Assembly: GCA_023374045.1 (NCBI GenBank)
Contig: CM041779.1
Span: 267,664,131 to 267,728,130, forward strand
Origin: Limonium bicolor
Lineage: Eukaryota; Streptophyta; Magnoliopsida; Caryophyllales; Plumbaginaceae
Reading direction: 5' to 3'
Length of the DNA stretch: 64,000 nucleotides
Part shown: in pieces, positions 1 through 12,711 of the stretch
Numbering within the stretch: position 1 is the stretch's first letter
Layout: each line of letters begins with the position of its first letter
Notes under the pieces: model-generated
Database searches by the model: none
Told to the model about the DNA's origin: nothing
The model's input: only the letters and a program-made list of their open reading frames with translations
Program-made: the position numbers and the translations under genes

Positions 1-2971
1 GTCGTCAGAAAGAAGTCTGACATCCTTGAAGGAGCATCCCATGAAAGGAATAACGACCTTGTCATTGAGTCCAATGCAACCTATAAACCGTGTAATATGT
101 ACGGAGAAGTAAATGTGTGTGAACAGCCTACAATGAGCAGAGCTTGAGGCAATAAGGCTTATAAGCCACAAGTAGAATGTGTTAAGAAAATGTTATTGAT
201 TACGAAAGTTCATGTGATATAAGTAAGTAAAGCGGATAACGAACCACTACTTTAAGAGCGAGGATACCTCTTGATATGTGAGACCGCAACAACGGTAGTT
301 ATGTGAACAGAGTTCAGGGAATATGTTAAGGGTTGACCATGTTGTTATTACCCAAGAATGATGTGAGTAGGAATAAATCGAAAAGAAGTGTTTATACCAG
401 TTGTAGAGACCCACCATAGGTGTGGGATACTAAGTGCAAAATGAACAACGCTCAAGGAGCATGGGGGTGCGAAGAATAGCGTCCTAAGAAATCAGCCAAA
501 CAAGTGGCGAAACACAGTGTAATGGCGAAAGCTAATATAATAGCGGATGCAGTATAAGTTAATGTTATACAATGAGTAACCGCACGGTGCGTAGTAAACG
601 ACCGTTGTCTAAGTATTCTTAAATAATAATGTGACAATAAGACCAGTCATGAGTGAAACTCAATGGACATACAAGTAAGTGGTGAAACGCAGACTGGGCA
701 ATAAGCCAGTAGTTGATACCATGTGATAAGGGACTCAGTGAGAATTCCCATTGCTATCACATAAGTGATTTACTGTCAAGAGTTTACGCCTCTGCACTCT
801 GTATGACTGAGTGTTTTGGTATTGCTCTCGTGCAGTAATGCGAGTGAGGTAGCTAGGAAGTTTGAGAAATGTTAAATGTGATAGAAAGACAAGACTTATG
901 ATGTGATAAAACCGATGCATAAGCAAAGCACGGTCGTACCATTCAAAGGTACTTGGTTGACATAAGTGACTACAGTAACACGATTGTTAAATATCGGTAT
1001 GGAATATACCTCAAGTGTGGGAAATAATCGAAAGAGTACTACACATTAAGTAGTAGCTCAAATTCAACCGAAAATAAGTTGGAAGAAATCAAGTAAGTCA
1101 GTGTGGAATACAGTAAATTATCATGAAAGTGGAGAGAAAGTTTGTAACTCACCGAGTTCGCTCATGGTAAGTGAAACCACGCGTCGGTTGAGAAACCGTT
1201 ATTACCAAGATAAAGGTGATAATCGGGGATGTACAATACAGTAAGAATAATGTATGGGGGCAAACTAAGCCCTAAAGTTATCAAGAGTTGCGCAGCAGAA
1301 ACTGGTGAACCAGTGATTCAAACGTTGAATGCGAATAGTGAACATGAGTGAATGGCAAACTAATGATGCCTAAAAGCCTCACAGGCCAGAATCGAAACCA
1401 GTTAAGAGTTAAAATAAACTCTAGTGAGAATTCTTGGTTAGGGACTAAACCGCCAATATGGCTAAGATCCTCAAACTGGAACACATTTTGTAATAAACCG
1501 CGTGGAGACAAAACACTTCACGACGGTAGGACGTTATAAACCAGTGATTAAGTGATTGATTACGTGGGCGTAATCCCTTTTAAGGGGGGTAGAGCGCAAA
1601 CCGTTTAGTGTATTTTACCGTGCAAGTGTACGTGAAATAGTGTGCATAGCACAAAATAATTTGTTTTGATGATTGGTGTGTGTGTTACATAAACATACGC
1701 ATACATTCATGGTTTAATTATGGTAACTGCGCACAGAAGATGCGAATACCATTGTGATAAGTGTGTTTATTGTGTCAACGGATGTGTGAGAAAGTATAAG
1801 TATAAGGGAGTAGAAAAACTCCCGGGGAACTAAACCCCGACAGTATATGTTTATATGATACCAAATGTAATTTGTGTATTATATTTTGATAAAAAAAATA
1901 TATATCGATATGTGTATATATACAGTATTGTGGTTCATGAGGATGTATGAAACCGATATAAAACCTAGTAAGAATTAAATTCCCTAGGTAGCTTGATTTA
2001 AAATAAATCTGGAAGATGATTGATGGACATAGTTCCACCCTTGGAGATGTATGATTATGACTAGAAGGATTAAAAGATAGAAAATTGGGAATGAATGTAT
2101 TATCTGTTGTTTGAAAATGTAGTGGGAGGTGAAACTTGATTATCATGAGATCAAGGGAAGCCAAACACAATTGGGGTGGAGAGATAGTTCAACACTGATG
2201 CTGATCACATCAGGGTTGGATGATTCTTGAAACTCCCTATAAGAGGTCATAAATAATCACATCAAGAATAAGATGCAATTAACAATAACTGGACTTGGAG
2301 TTGTATGGAGCTTTAAAAAGAATTTTAAATTGGGTTTCAAATTTTCAATTGGTATTTTCTAGACTTCAATAAATATTTTAAGATTCTTAAATGGTATTTT
2401 CAAAGGAAGGACTACCTTTATGTGACCTCGTAGAGGATTTTTCAACTTGTATCCTCCCAATAAAGGATTTCATTATACTTAACCTCATATAGAGTATCTT
2501 CCTATTACTTGCTCACGAGCTGAGGACGTACGAGCCTTTGTCTTAGGACCGGTGACATGAGAAGTATATTTTAAAGAAGTATGCAACTGTTTTGATCTCC
2601 CAAAGGAATGGGGACCAGAGTGTCCATCGCGACCGGTTCTGTGGGATCACAGTGTATATGTTATCAAGACCTATGTGTCTAAAGGATGTTGTGTTATCAA
2701 GACCACGAGTCTAAATGTTGTTATGTTACCCAGACCAAGAGTCTAAGGGTTATTATGTATGTACAATGTTGTTGAGGTACCCGGACCATTAAGTCCGAGG
2801 TTACTAAGTAAGTATGTTATGTTATGAATGGATGTGAATGTGTTACCCGGACCGTTAAGTCCGAGGTTGTGATATAGAGTATGTTGGAGTATGGAAGTTT
2901 TGTTATGCAAGTAATCCCTGTGTTCTAATTCAAGGGATGCTAGGGAAGTGTGAACTTCGAGGACGAAGTTC
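1..2971 (+). other. R1 interior, no recognisable gene
   Basis: No open frame here has gag, protease, reverse transcriptase or integrase motifs; all frames are short and stop-rich. At about 1560-1595 there is an ACGTGGGCGTA block followed by CCCTTTTAAGGGGGGTAGAG, a second polypurine-like motif that also occurs after the pol stop in B and in the interior of C. Bases about 2128-2240 match the interior of C (11968-11999 joined to 22298-22398, with the Athila insertion removed). About 2661-2870 holds degenerate hairpin repeats. The rest is unassigned. Confidence 0.6.
2661..2870 (+). repeat. Degenerate tandem hairpin repeats in the R1 3' untranslated region
   Basis: About five copies of a roughly 30-60-base unit share the core TTAcCcgGACC(n)AGTCynAgG. 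Clear copies are GACCACGAGTC, GACCAAGAGTC, GGACCATTAAGTCC and GGACCGTTAAGTCC. Each core is a short inverted repeat, GGAC facing GTCC, so RNA from here could form a row of small hairpins just before the polypurine tract. The function is unknown. Confidence 0.7.
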
Positions 2972-2988
2972 TTTTAAGGGGGGTAGAT
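2972..2988 (+). promoter_or_regulatory. Polypurine tract of R1
   Basis: TTTTAAGGGGGGTAGAT lies directly before the 3' LTR. It is preceded by CGAGGACGAAGTTC, the usual sequence at this place in plant Ty3/gypsy elements. The tract primes plus-strand DNA synthesis. It is almost identical to the tracts of C and B, so one RNase H/integrase could process all three. Confidence 0.85.
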
Positions 2989-4956
2989 TGAAATACCCCA
3001 AACCTTAATGTGTTAATTAATTACGTAATTATAATTTTCTAAGGCTAATTAAGTCCTTAAGATCATTGGTGAACAAGTGAAAACCAAAAAGAAAAAGAAA
3101 ATGCGTAAAAGTCACAAACGTGAAAACGCGTATTTAATTATTTTAGGAGGTACATAACCTTCATTAGGGTTATAAATATATTTTTATACCTTAATTACAC
3201 ATTAAGAACATGTGGGAAAAATTCCGGAAGAAAACGGATCCAAACAATGCGTTAAAACGCTAACGGTCTTAAAGCGCGTTTTTCAAGAAAATCCGAAAAC
3301 GTGACTTTAAACAGTTAAATGACCCCGTAAAAATAATAGTTGATTATGTAACAATAATTAAACATTAATGGGAGTTTAATAACCATTAAAATTAAAGGAA
3401 TGAGAAAATTCCGGAAAACGGTCCCGGTTAGTGAATAGTGCTAAACCGGGTAAATAAACGAGCGTTTTCTGTTATAGGACGAAAAACGCTCCAGCGTGTT
3501 TACAGTGGTGGGCCGGTTTTATTAATGTAAACAGCTCACTCACATAAGACTAGTTAACTAATAAATAAAGTAAAAAAAAGAAACACCACTTATACCCCCA
3601 CACTCTCTCTCTCCTTCCTTATTTTCTTTTTCCTCTCTCTCTCTTCCTCTCTTTCTTCCTCCATCGGTTTCCCTTCTCCCTCTCTGCTGGTTGAACGTTT
3701 TTGAAGCCTCCCATGGCTACTCCATGTTCAACCTCATGCCCAAGCTCCATTTGAGCTCCAAATCAAAAACAAATCACATATTCTTCTTCCTCTCATCTTC
3801 CTCTACCATCCTCTCTTTTCGAAATTTCAAAAGGATGAAGTTGACCTCCATGGGTTTTCCCCATTTGAAGAGATAATGGCACCAAAGTGAAGCTTGGAGT
3901 CTCCTCTTTCTTCTAAGGTAAAAATTTCCAAGAGAAAGTCATTCTTCCTTCATCTCTTGGTGTAATCAATTTTTCACCATTTTGATACCTTATTTTCTCC
4001 TTGTTCTTGAGCTCCAAATTGACCCTTCAATGGTGGAGTAATTTCCTTCTTGATTCAAGGGTGAGAATCCCTCTTAAAAGCTTCAAAAGGTAAACCCTAA
4101 CTTTGTGTTCTAGCCTTTGATTGAATTGAAATATTCCAAGGGTTTAGATAATTAATTGTGTATGTTTTGTGTTCTTGGATGTTGGGATGGAGTTTGGAAA
4201 CTCCATACCCTCTTAACCGATTTTTGGAGGAGATGAGGAGCAAGAGGTGAATTAAGGAGACTTGTGAAATTAAGGTAAGAAAACTACCTTAAACCTTGTC
4301 TATAATTGTTTAAGTGTTTGGGATGGGTAAACAAATTAATGAACCCAAAATTGTGGATTTAAAAATCTATGTTGGAAATGTGTTTAATTGATTTTAGGGA
4401 GGTTTGTGAATTAATGGTTGAATGGAGGGCCTTTAGAGCCAAATGTTTTGAGTTTGTGATTGATATTGTGGTTATGGAGTTTATGGTGATTATGTTGTCG
4501 TTGATGGGATTTGAGGAATTGTTATGTGCTGATAGGACCCTTATAAGGGTGTGGTTAGATTAGGATTGCAATGGTGAAAATTGGTGGATGTGGACATGTA
4601 AGGTTTATGGGGAGGTTATGGCAAAATTCTACTAGAAAATGAGTGTTTGAGGATGGCTTTGGATGATGGAATTTAGGTGTTCAATTGGGATGTTTAATGT
4701 CGAGTAGAGAGGATTGTTGGCCTTGTAATGGTGGATAAATAATGTAGATAAGAGAGTGCAAGATTTATAGCAAAATGATTGCTTGATTCTCTAGTGGTGA
4801 TGTTTTTGGATGCTTTTGATGCGTCAAAACCCCGTGGAAATGTGTTTTCGATTGGCTAATATGCTACAATAAATTATGTATGTTTTGTGGGGGATTTGTG
4901 GCTTGGTTCTGGCTGTTTTCCGTAATTGATTTTGCAGTTTTCGGTATGTCCTAACA

Positions 4957-5055
4957 TGTGTCCGAACATTGAAGTTCGGACATCATACGTCGGAAGATTT
5001 TCAGAACTCTCGACTTATGTCCGAACATGCAAGGTCGGACGCTTGTTCGGACCAA
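4957..5055 (+). repeat. GTCCGAAC/GTTCGGAC palindromes in the R1 LTR
   Basis: TGTCCGAACATTGAAGTTCGGACA and a weaker second unit (ATGTCCGAACATGC followed by GTTCGGAC) are inverted repeats. They are followed by a CGTTTGAACTCCGTTTTGA block that also follows the palindromes in the LTRs of D. Confidence 0.75.
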
Positions 5056-6020
5056 CCTTTGTTTTTGCATAACTTTTTCGTTTGAACTCCGTTTTGAGTG
5101 CTGTTTGCGGCGTTGGATTCCTCTTTTCGAGTACTATCTGTTTTGACATGTTTTGGCATATGTTTATGTATATTTGGATTTTAAAATGACTGATAATCTT
5201 TTGAACTCCATTTTTGTGTGCTTCAGCCTTCTAATGATGGGGGATTGGATGGTAATGGTTTGGATGATGTTTAGGCCTTGTTTGGTGACATGTAAAGGCC
5301 TTGAAATGTGTAAACAAGTGTTAGGTTTGATGTGAGAGTTGTGAACTTAAGATCACAAGAGTAAAATTAAGTATAACGGGATAACGAGGTTAACTATGGG
5401 CACACTAGGCGTTTAACAATTGTATTGCCCCGATGTTAATGGAAACAAATATAATATTACCAGTTGTTCAAAGAGTTTTTGAGGAACATGTGATGGGACG
5501 TTAGAGTGAACCTTCGGTGACAGGTATGGTTTTCTTGCAACCTGTGTCCTACCGGATTACACCGGCTTGTATGCCAATGTGTTTTTCTGTGTGTTTGCCA
5601 CCTTGCAAGATAAGCATGAAATGAGTTTATAGTAGTTCATTATTGTGGCGTAATTATTTCCGATACTGCTTAACCATAGTTATGTGTTAAATAATAGTTA
5701 ACCGACCTTAGGTTCACATAAGAGATCGGTATTCGGAATAAACGTCCCAACCCATGGGCACGTTCTAACTACGGCTATCCGTGCGTTAGTGTATGTTGTG
5801 ATTAAGTGTGATGTATGTGACTTGTTTAATATGTTGTTGTTGTTGGATACTGTTATCCGTGTTGTTGAAATGCGATGTGATTTCCCTTATGTGTCTAACT
5901 GAGTTAATAACGCTATATGATGTATGTATGTGATAAGTTCCATAAGGGAACCTTTAACTAATAAGTATATGTTATGTATGGAGAGGAATCCGGTTGTCCC
6001 GGTCGCGCGTATTGTTTGGG

Positions 6021-6024
<4 letters not shown>

Positions 6025-6050
<26 letters not shown>
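6025..6050. repeat. (TA)n microsatellite
   Basis: About 13 uninterrupted TA units lie inside the R1 LTR. It is a simple repeat with no other signal. Confidence 0.95.
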
Positions 6051-6054
<4 letters not shown>

Positions 6055-7045
6055 AATTAACTCCCATCCTGTTATGTTAGGGTTGTTTTCCTTCATTGGA
6101 TTTCGACCTCCCACTAGCTTAGCCAAAGCTTACCTACCCGACCTCCACATCGGGCTAGGAGGGAAATTATGTACAATGTTGGTAGGGTGTTGAAGCCTAA
6201 GTTCGCTTCGACTCCCTCTTTGTTATGTTACGGTTGTTCTTCCTCCTTGAATTACAACCACCCACAAGCTTAACCAAGGCTTACCTACCTCATCACTATT
6301 GGAGCTAGGGGAAAATTGTGTATGTTGTGTACGGTCCTATATGAGGCCGCCACTCAAGTAAAGAAAATGTATGTATGTTGTGCTCGGGCTTATATCACCC
6401 CGGCACTCCCAAAGTGAAGTTTATGTACTCTAAGAAGAGTGAAATTAAGTTGTGTATGTTATAAAGTGGAGTGTGTTGTTATGTTGAGTATGCTAACCCT
6501 GTGTTTGTATTCTGTTTATGGATGTTTGCTTATAAGCATGATATGTGTGAGTTTGTGCATGTATGAAATAAAATCAACCGCATGCTAAGACGACAATTAG
6601 TTGTGCGTGGCCCGGTAGCATGAGGGCTGCGGGATTACCATACCAGCAAAGGTGCTGACCCCCTTTGGAGGCCCCCATTACTCTACAGGTACGAAGGAGC
6701 TAGTAGCAGTTCGAGAGTAGGACGGGTAGTTGCTGTCCGTGGGTAGACATTCAAATTGAGATTGTATTGTAGGTGTAGTAAGACCGAAATTGTTATCGGC
6801 ATTAGTTTGTAAATACTAGGTACAGTTGTAATTTAAGTGTATAATGAATGCTGGACATGGAACGGAAATTATGTGTAGTTGCTCGGGAGTTTAGTCCATC
6901 AGACCGGTATGATGTATGTATGTTAGCCTTAATAGCCACGTGGGTGGCTAACGGCGTGTAACACTCAGTGATTTGGTCAGTGATTGTGATGTAAGTTCCG
7001 CTGCAATTAATAGTAAAATGTACAGTTTGTAGTTGGGGTGTTACA

Positions 7046-9908
7046 GTTAGGAATTAAGTTTATGAATTTTAGATAATTTAAACAAGTGTTAAAATGACAA
7101 TTTATAAAGTTTTTGGGCTAATATGTAATTTATAAAACTTATTATGAAAGTTTGGAGTTGAATATGGGTGAATTCATAATTAGGAGAATTATAAAGTTCA
7201 CTTTCGAAATTTTAAGGGATTAAATAATTAAACTATACTTTATAAGTTATTAAGTAACTATTATAAAGTTTTGGGACTATTTTGTAATTTATGGAAAGAT
7301 TGGTGTAAAGCCGAGATTCATATAAGTTTATGAGTATATTAATGTATTAAGTATAAAATTTAACCTTGGTCAAAATGTTGACCGAATACTTTGGGATAAA
7401 ATGATTTATGACATGAAATATTAAGTTTATTAATGTTTTGGGGTGAATATGTAATTTACAAGAGTTTAAATATAAACCAGATTTTACATGGGCGAATTCA
7501 CAATTTGTGGAAAAAATAAGTGTCCACTTGGTTATTAAGGAAATTTAATATTAAAACTATAGTTTATAAGTTAATATGTAACTTATATAAAGTTTTTGAG
7601 GTAAAGATGTAATTATAAGGAACTACATTGCATAGCCGAAAATAAATGTGGCTAGTTGGTGATTTATTAAAGTTATGATGTTCAAATAATAATTACCAAA
7701 TTTATAGTGGTAATTTAATGAATTAATTAATTAAGAAAATAAAACTATGTACTATAATGTATTTTGGAGTTTAATGTAAAGTTTGTGAAATAAAAGAGGT
7801 TATACTATAATAATCGAAAAGTATGATGTGTTTATGAGATTAAAAATAATTGTAGGTCCTATATGGATATTTAAGAAATTTAGAAAAGAAAATTATGATT
7901 TAAGGATTTATGGAATTAAAATTATATGACATACAAGTACAAGTAATTTACTTGGAAAAGAAATAATATTATTCGGGGTTAGTTTATAATTAAAAAAAGA
8001 TATGGGAAAAATATGCCCATGTGTGACATGTAAAAATAATTAGAGAACTTATGAAGTGGTTATGTTATTTAGACAATTATATATATGTATCATAAATAAT
8101 ACATGTGTATGAAATATATATATTTTCGATTTTCAAGTAAATCAAAAGGAAAAGAATATAAGGGATTTAATGTGGAAACACCAAATAATATTTGGAGCTA
8201 TAGTGTATTTTTAAAATAAAGTTAAGGGGAGAATTAACTAACATGTGACCAATAAATGTCATTGATAAAATTATAAGTTACTATGCCATTTGGACAATGG
8301 TAAAACATGTAACATAAATGGTACATGAATATATAGTTATAAACATTAAAGGATTTAAAGATAAGTCAAAAGGAATAACAAATAAGTTATACATCCAATC
8401 ATGAGGTAATTAAAAGAAATTACCACACAATACAAGTCTTATAAATTAGGACTACATGTTTTGGAAATATATAAATACCTTAAATAATAATAAGGAAAAG
8501 AGGTTAAAGAAACTACCTAAGTATAAAGAAATAAACCTCACGTGAAATAACGAATATGAAATCGTTTCATGAATCAATGAAATTATTATACGAGAGTTAC
8601 ATAAATTAACACTCTCGGATTAATCCTATCCTAGGACATTGTTTGAGCAGACGTTGACCGGGAACTAAACAAGTACAGTCTACGGTGAACGGTATGGGAT
8701 TCTTGTAACCTGTTCGCTACCGGATTACACCGGCTTGTGTGCTATCTGTTGTTTGAAATAATGACCAAGATAATTGCATGTAAGATGTTGTATTACTCTT
8801 GTGCACTATTGTGTTGCTTTACTTGCGTGAATGATACTAACTATAACGTGTATGTCCCACGCATACAACACTACATTACCAGTGGATTAAATACCTGCGA
8901 TTTATCATACAGAGAACTTGTACTCAAGTTTCTCACTAACTTCACTTTATAACAAACGTTGTTATCCTAAACGTGATAATCGACAATACACATTGTGTTC
9001 TTGATTAACGTCCTTATGTGACATCTAACAAATTCTATACTACGAGAAGCGAGGAGCCCAGTTGGATCTGGCCATGCATGCTACTGGAGCTGTACCTGTC
9101 ACAGGTCGTCTCCTATACAATTTACGTCGCGACGGGAGTTTTGGGTGCACTATGTCACTCACCGGCGGCGTACCGGAACAGTACAAGTGGGGAGGAAGAC
9201 TTCATTCCTCTCGAGGGTTCGATTCCCACCTTTCTAAAGTACAGGAGTTAACTACGTTATCTTCTGAGGGACTAATTACCCAACCTTTCTCTTTAACGAG
9301 GTCACTATACCTTCACTATATTGACATACTCATATATACCTGTCAGTCCCACCATGTGGACCCGACTATTATCAAATGATTACAGTTCACCTAACTTGAC
9401 CTTCTGAAGTCTTGTTTTATGTGACATGGTTATCCTTGTATGGACACTTGTTATTATCATACTATGCTTGTTTACAGCTTTATAAAAATGAACTGCATGT
9501 ATTCAACAAAGTAGTTGGTGTGGCCCGGTAGCCGATGGGCTGCACGTCTTCCATACCAGCATTGTTTGCTGAGCCCCTTTGGGGGCACCCCCATTTTTCA
9601 GGTACCTAAAGTTGAGAAGATTACCACACCGAGTGTAGGTGGGGTAGATTCAAGCTATGGGAGTCTCCTACTAGTTATTTGTTTTACTTAATTATTGTAC
9701 CTTGAGTTTGATTCCTAGTATCTCGGATTGTATTCGTATTCGGACCGTAACTTTTGGAGATTTGTTTTTGGAGTTAGCCTTGTTGGTCACAAGGGTGGCC
9801 AACGACATTGTAATACCGCCCGGTTATTGTACTTTATTCCGCTGCAGTTTATGTTTTATTCGGAGTGATCATCGCACAAGTTATTGGATTTCGGGTTGGG
9901 GTGTTACA
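7046..9908 (+). repeat. 5' LTR of C, right part
   Basis: The segment starts at the R1 insertion site and ends GGGTTGGGGTGTTACA, immediately before a primer binding site. From about 8440 it is clearly related to the LTR of B: shared are the ACCGGATTACACCGGCTTG block (about 8681-8750), the AGCCCAGTTGG...GGTTCGATTCC region (9055-9226) and the CGGTAGCC hairpin region (about 9520-9600). Open frames at 9018-9379 lie in this region and have no protein-family features. Confidence 0.85.
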
Positions 9909-9913
9909 AAAAG

Positions 9914-9925
9914 TGGTATCAAAGC
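9914..9925 (+). promoter_or_regulatory. Primer binding site of C (initiator tRNA-Met type)
   Basis: TGGTATCAAAGC lies five bases after the LTR end. It differs by one base from TGGTATCAGAGC, the plant initiator tRNA-Met site seen in A, B and D. A primer site here marks the LTR as a 5' LTR. Confidence 0.85.
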
Positions 9926-11999
9926 ATAGTTGCGCTCTGAGATCTGAATACAACCTAAATTAGCCTTGGGATACAGGGTGTGTGATAGAACAGTGAGGAG
10001 TAGAAAGTTAGTTTTTACTTGGTCCGCCGAAGGGCGTTAATAATTGTTCAAACTTACAGTAACTACAAACTATGACCTGCCTAAATAACGAGCAGATGTC
10101 ATGAGAAAAAATACATTAATTAAAACAAATACTTAAGACTACCTGAACTGGCGAAAGGGTTTGTTGAAGACCGTACGACGCCAACTGTCATTTACACGGG
10201 AGCTGACGACGAATAACAGTGACGCTATACTGATGACAACTAGAAAGGCTGACTATACCGCCAAGTATACAGTGATGATGGAGTGAAAATATACCTCAAT
10301 GGACATACTCTGCATGATGATCCAACCTGCATGGCGCACTTGCTACAACAAGTGCTGCCCTAGTAAACCAAATAAAGGCGAATGAAGACCTACTTGAGAA
10401 GAGCAAACACTGAATTTTACGGGATACCCAGGCACTGAGCTTGCCGCCCAGTGCGGGACGGGAAAAATCTTACAATCCCTTATTAACTTCGCGAGAAGAT
10501 CGTGCGAAACCTTGAAATATGACTATCAGTATAGTCCTACAAAAATAACCAATGATACTATCAAGAAAATCAGAACAAAATCTCACTATAACCAAAACAT
10601 CCAACATAAATAAACACGGGATGTAATACCTGCTCAAATACCAAGGGTCTCAGCTAGTAACATTACAGTGACAATTCTGGACTCCTAATATACAGTGAGA
10701 GGAGAACAAACTTATAGTTCACATATTTCGAATTCAGGAGAACTACCAAATTAGCAATACTAAATGCTATATATAAATACATATGATTGGGAGATTATAA
10801 AACTAAAACTTTTTTGAGAAGTATTGATATGTTTCAGAGGGATAAGTATCATAAAATATACCTACCCTATTTTGACGCACATGCCCTACACTATCCTTAT
10901 GGATTTATATGAGCATATGTCTCTTATGACAGCTCGATTTGTGGAAACCAGTAAAGAGCTTAGATAATCAAAGGAAGCTAACACCAAGGTAAGATAAATG
11001 TTCATATATACATGGTAACAAATAACCCTCTATGGAGGCAGTGTAAGCTATACTAAGAGTTTGAATTGGATATACACCAAGGGGAGTGGAGTTAAACTTT
11101 TAAGGGGGGGGGGGGGGGGGAAACATACCCCTTGACTTGTAACAAGCGTTTTACATGTGAACTTTCCTAACGATATATACCAATCTCTATGATTATAAAT
11201 CCTCTATTTTATACAACTAAGCGACCTATTTTTTTTGGAAGCCATTGAGTTGTGGATTTACCACGTTTTTAAGAGATAGGAATGAACCATAAGTTTTGAT
11301 TGTCTTGTCACCAAACCGTAGGATTCAAACTAGGAACCCCTAGTTTGGAATGGTACTATTAATAAAATATAATTAACCTAGGTTGAACATATGATTCACC
11401 TCATCCATGAAGTTTAAATATAACAAGAAAAAAACCAAGCTTTAAGGCGGAGGGATTAATACTCTAGGGGATCTTAACTGTAAAATGAGTTATGAAAACT
11501 TTTCTTGGAAGTCTAATTCCAAATTTAGAAATAACTATGACTGTCTCTATTCCAAGTGATGGTAACTAAAGTGTAGACAATGATCAAGCCTTGATAAGTT
11601 AAATACTAGATAAATCCTTTAAAGAGAAGAGTATGCCTCAAAATAACCAAGTCCATAACTGAATTTATTGCTTGCATGATGTGTTTGAGAGTGAAATGAC
11701 TGATGAAATGATTATTATACAATAAGTGTCTAGGTGTTTAATAAGAATTTATCTTTTACGCCAAGAAGAAAGACTAGATTCCACGCTAAAGGATTGATCA
11801 AAGGGACTTAGTTCCGGGAATTAAGGAGTACCCTAGTTTCAAGTCTAGGTTACAACAGCCATTAGATTAGTTGTATAACAGTTAAGAAAGAATGTTGTAA
11901 TCACCACGTCACAATGTCTTGATAAGATAAAATTTGGAAACGTGCAATTATGTGGTTGTTTGATATTTGACGTGGGAGGTCGAACTTGATCCTGGTCAG
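9926..11999 (+). other. Interior of C, left piece, no recognisable gene
   Basis: All frames are closed by many stops. A run of 17 G follows TTTTAA at 11098-11120, possibly an expanded polypurine tract with a decayed LTR start (AAACATACCCC) after it. The end of the piece (from about 11968) matches R1 at about 2128 and continues after the Athila-like insertion at 22298. The TSD GTCAG occupies 11995-11999. I see no decayed reverse transcriptase, integrase or AlkB motif. Confidence 0.6.
11104..11120 (+). repeat. Homopolymer of 17 G
   Basis: Seventeen G in a row are preceded by ACTTTTAA, a polypurine-tract-like context. The exact length may be unreliable in an assembly. Confidence 0.9.
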
Positions 12000-12275
12000 T
12001 GATAAGTGAGAAATACATAGACATTTAAGGGTTTAATTTACCCTATACTTACTCATTTTCAGGATAATATTTCTCACTTATCGTATGTTTTTCCTAAGAT
12101 TTATGTCTTGATATGGACTGATAGATTTTATGTATCAAATACAGGAAAAAGTGTTGGAATCAAATAGTTTATCTCACAAGCTTTCCAACGCAACAAATGG
12201 CGAGTAAAACGGACTTATAACGAAGAATCTGGAGCCGGTTGAAGATCGCGTGAAAATAGAAAACATATTCATTCT

Positions 12276-12515
12276 GTCCGCGTGAGTTTAGGCGGACGGA
12301 GGCGAGGACACCATAGAGACGTCCGCGTGAGCCTGGGCGGACAGAAGGGCGGACAGAAGCATAGGCGCAGACGTGAATTGTGTCCGCGTGAGTTCAGGCG
12401 GACAAAGGCGCGGACATCAGAGGCGTCCACGTGAATCTGGGCGGACAACAAGGCGGACGGAGGCAAGGACGACAGAGACGTCCGCGTGGATCTGGGCGGA
12501 CAACAAGGCGGACGT
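12276..12515 (+). repeat. CG-rich tandem repeat in the Athila LTR
   Basis: About five imperfect units of 40-60 bases each start with GTCCGCGTGAG and contain GGGCGGAC. Each unit therefore holds a GTCCG...CGGAC inverted repeat. Overlapping open frames on both strands here are arginine-rich by-products of the repeat. Confidence 0.85.
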
Positions 12516-12703
12516 GACTAAATTCGACGCGCGAAGAGTTTTCTTCTTCCTTCTTCGTTGCGGCGCCTGCAGACAACAAGATAAGGGGCAGCCGACAGTC
12601 TTCACGCGTTCTGCAGCCCCAATCCATCTACCTCCCTTATCTTGTTAATCCACTAGCACGCATGCTCCAGCTCTTCTTCTGTTTTCTTCTTCTTCCTCTC
12701 CTC

Positions 12704-12711
12704 TATATAAA
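12704..12711 (+). promoter_or_regulatory. TATA box of the Athila LTR
   Basis: TATATAAA in the context CTCTATATAAACACTACC lies about 190 bases after the CG-rich repeats, a good candidate for the LTR polymerase II promoter. The same sequence is at 21359-21366 in the 3' LTR. Confidence 0.7.

Larger units (their letters stand above)
1..7045 (+). mobile_element. Element R1: 3' part of a non-coding LTR retrotransposon
   Basis: This is the 3' end of a Ty3/gypsy-type element whose left part lies outside the window. It consists of a decayed interior, a polypurine tract and a complete 3' LTR. The LTR ends are TGAAATACCCCAA and TTGGGGTGTTACA, which mirror each other. The next five bases, GTTAG (7046-7050), are the right copy of the target duplication: the same site is uninterrupted at 41778-41782 in the other LTR of element C. 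R1 therefore inserted into the 5' LTR of C. No gag or pol motif is visible, so R1 looks non-autonomous or very decayed. Confidence 0.85.
2989..7045 (+). repeat. 3' LTR of R1 (4057 bp)
   Basis: The LTR starts TGAAATACCCC and ends GGGGTGTTACA, directly after the polypurine tract and directly before the TSD copy. It contains CT-rich tracts (about 3600-3690), GTCCGAAC palindromes (4957-5055), a (TA)n microsatellite (6025-6050), the GTATGG...ACCGGATTACACCGGC block (about 5520-5572) and two consecutive hairpins (about 6643-6676). Blocks at the same relative places recur in the LTRs of A, B and C. No gene is seen; the short open frames inside it have no family features. Confidence 0.9.

Noticed and set aside
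1348..1539. Small open frames in the R1 interior (both strands)
   Set aside because: Overlapping frames on opposite strands, no retroelement motif, stop-rich surroundings.
2661..2870. CRISPR-like or satellite array
   Set aside because: Units are degenerate, unequal in spacing and part of an LTR element 3' region in plant DNA; no array structure with constant spacers.
9018..9379. Open frames of 77 and 105 codons, repeated in the B LTRs (50668-51011, 59555-59824)
   Set aside because: They lie inside LTRs, overlap each other in different frames, and the longer one is shortened by substitutions in the copies. No domain is recognised; no evidence of selection.
12269..12648. Arginine-rich open frames on both strands
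   Set aside because: Translations of the CG-rich tandem repeat in the Athila LTR, present again at 20925-21304, with no family features.
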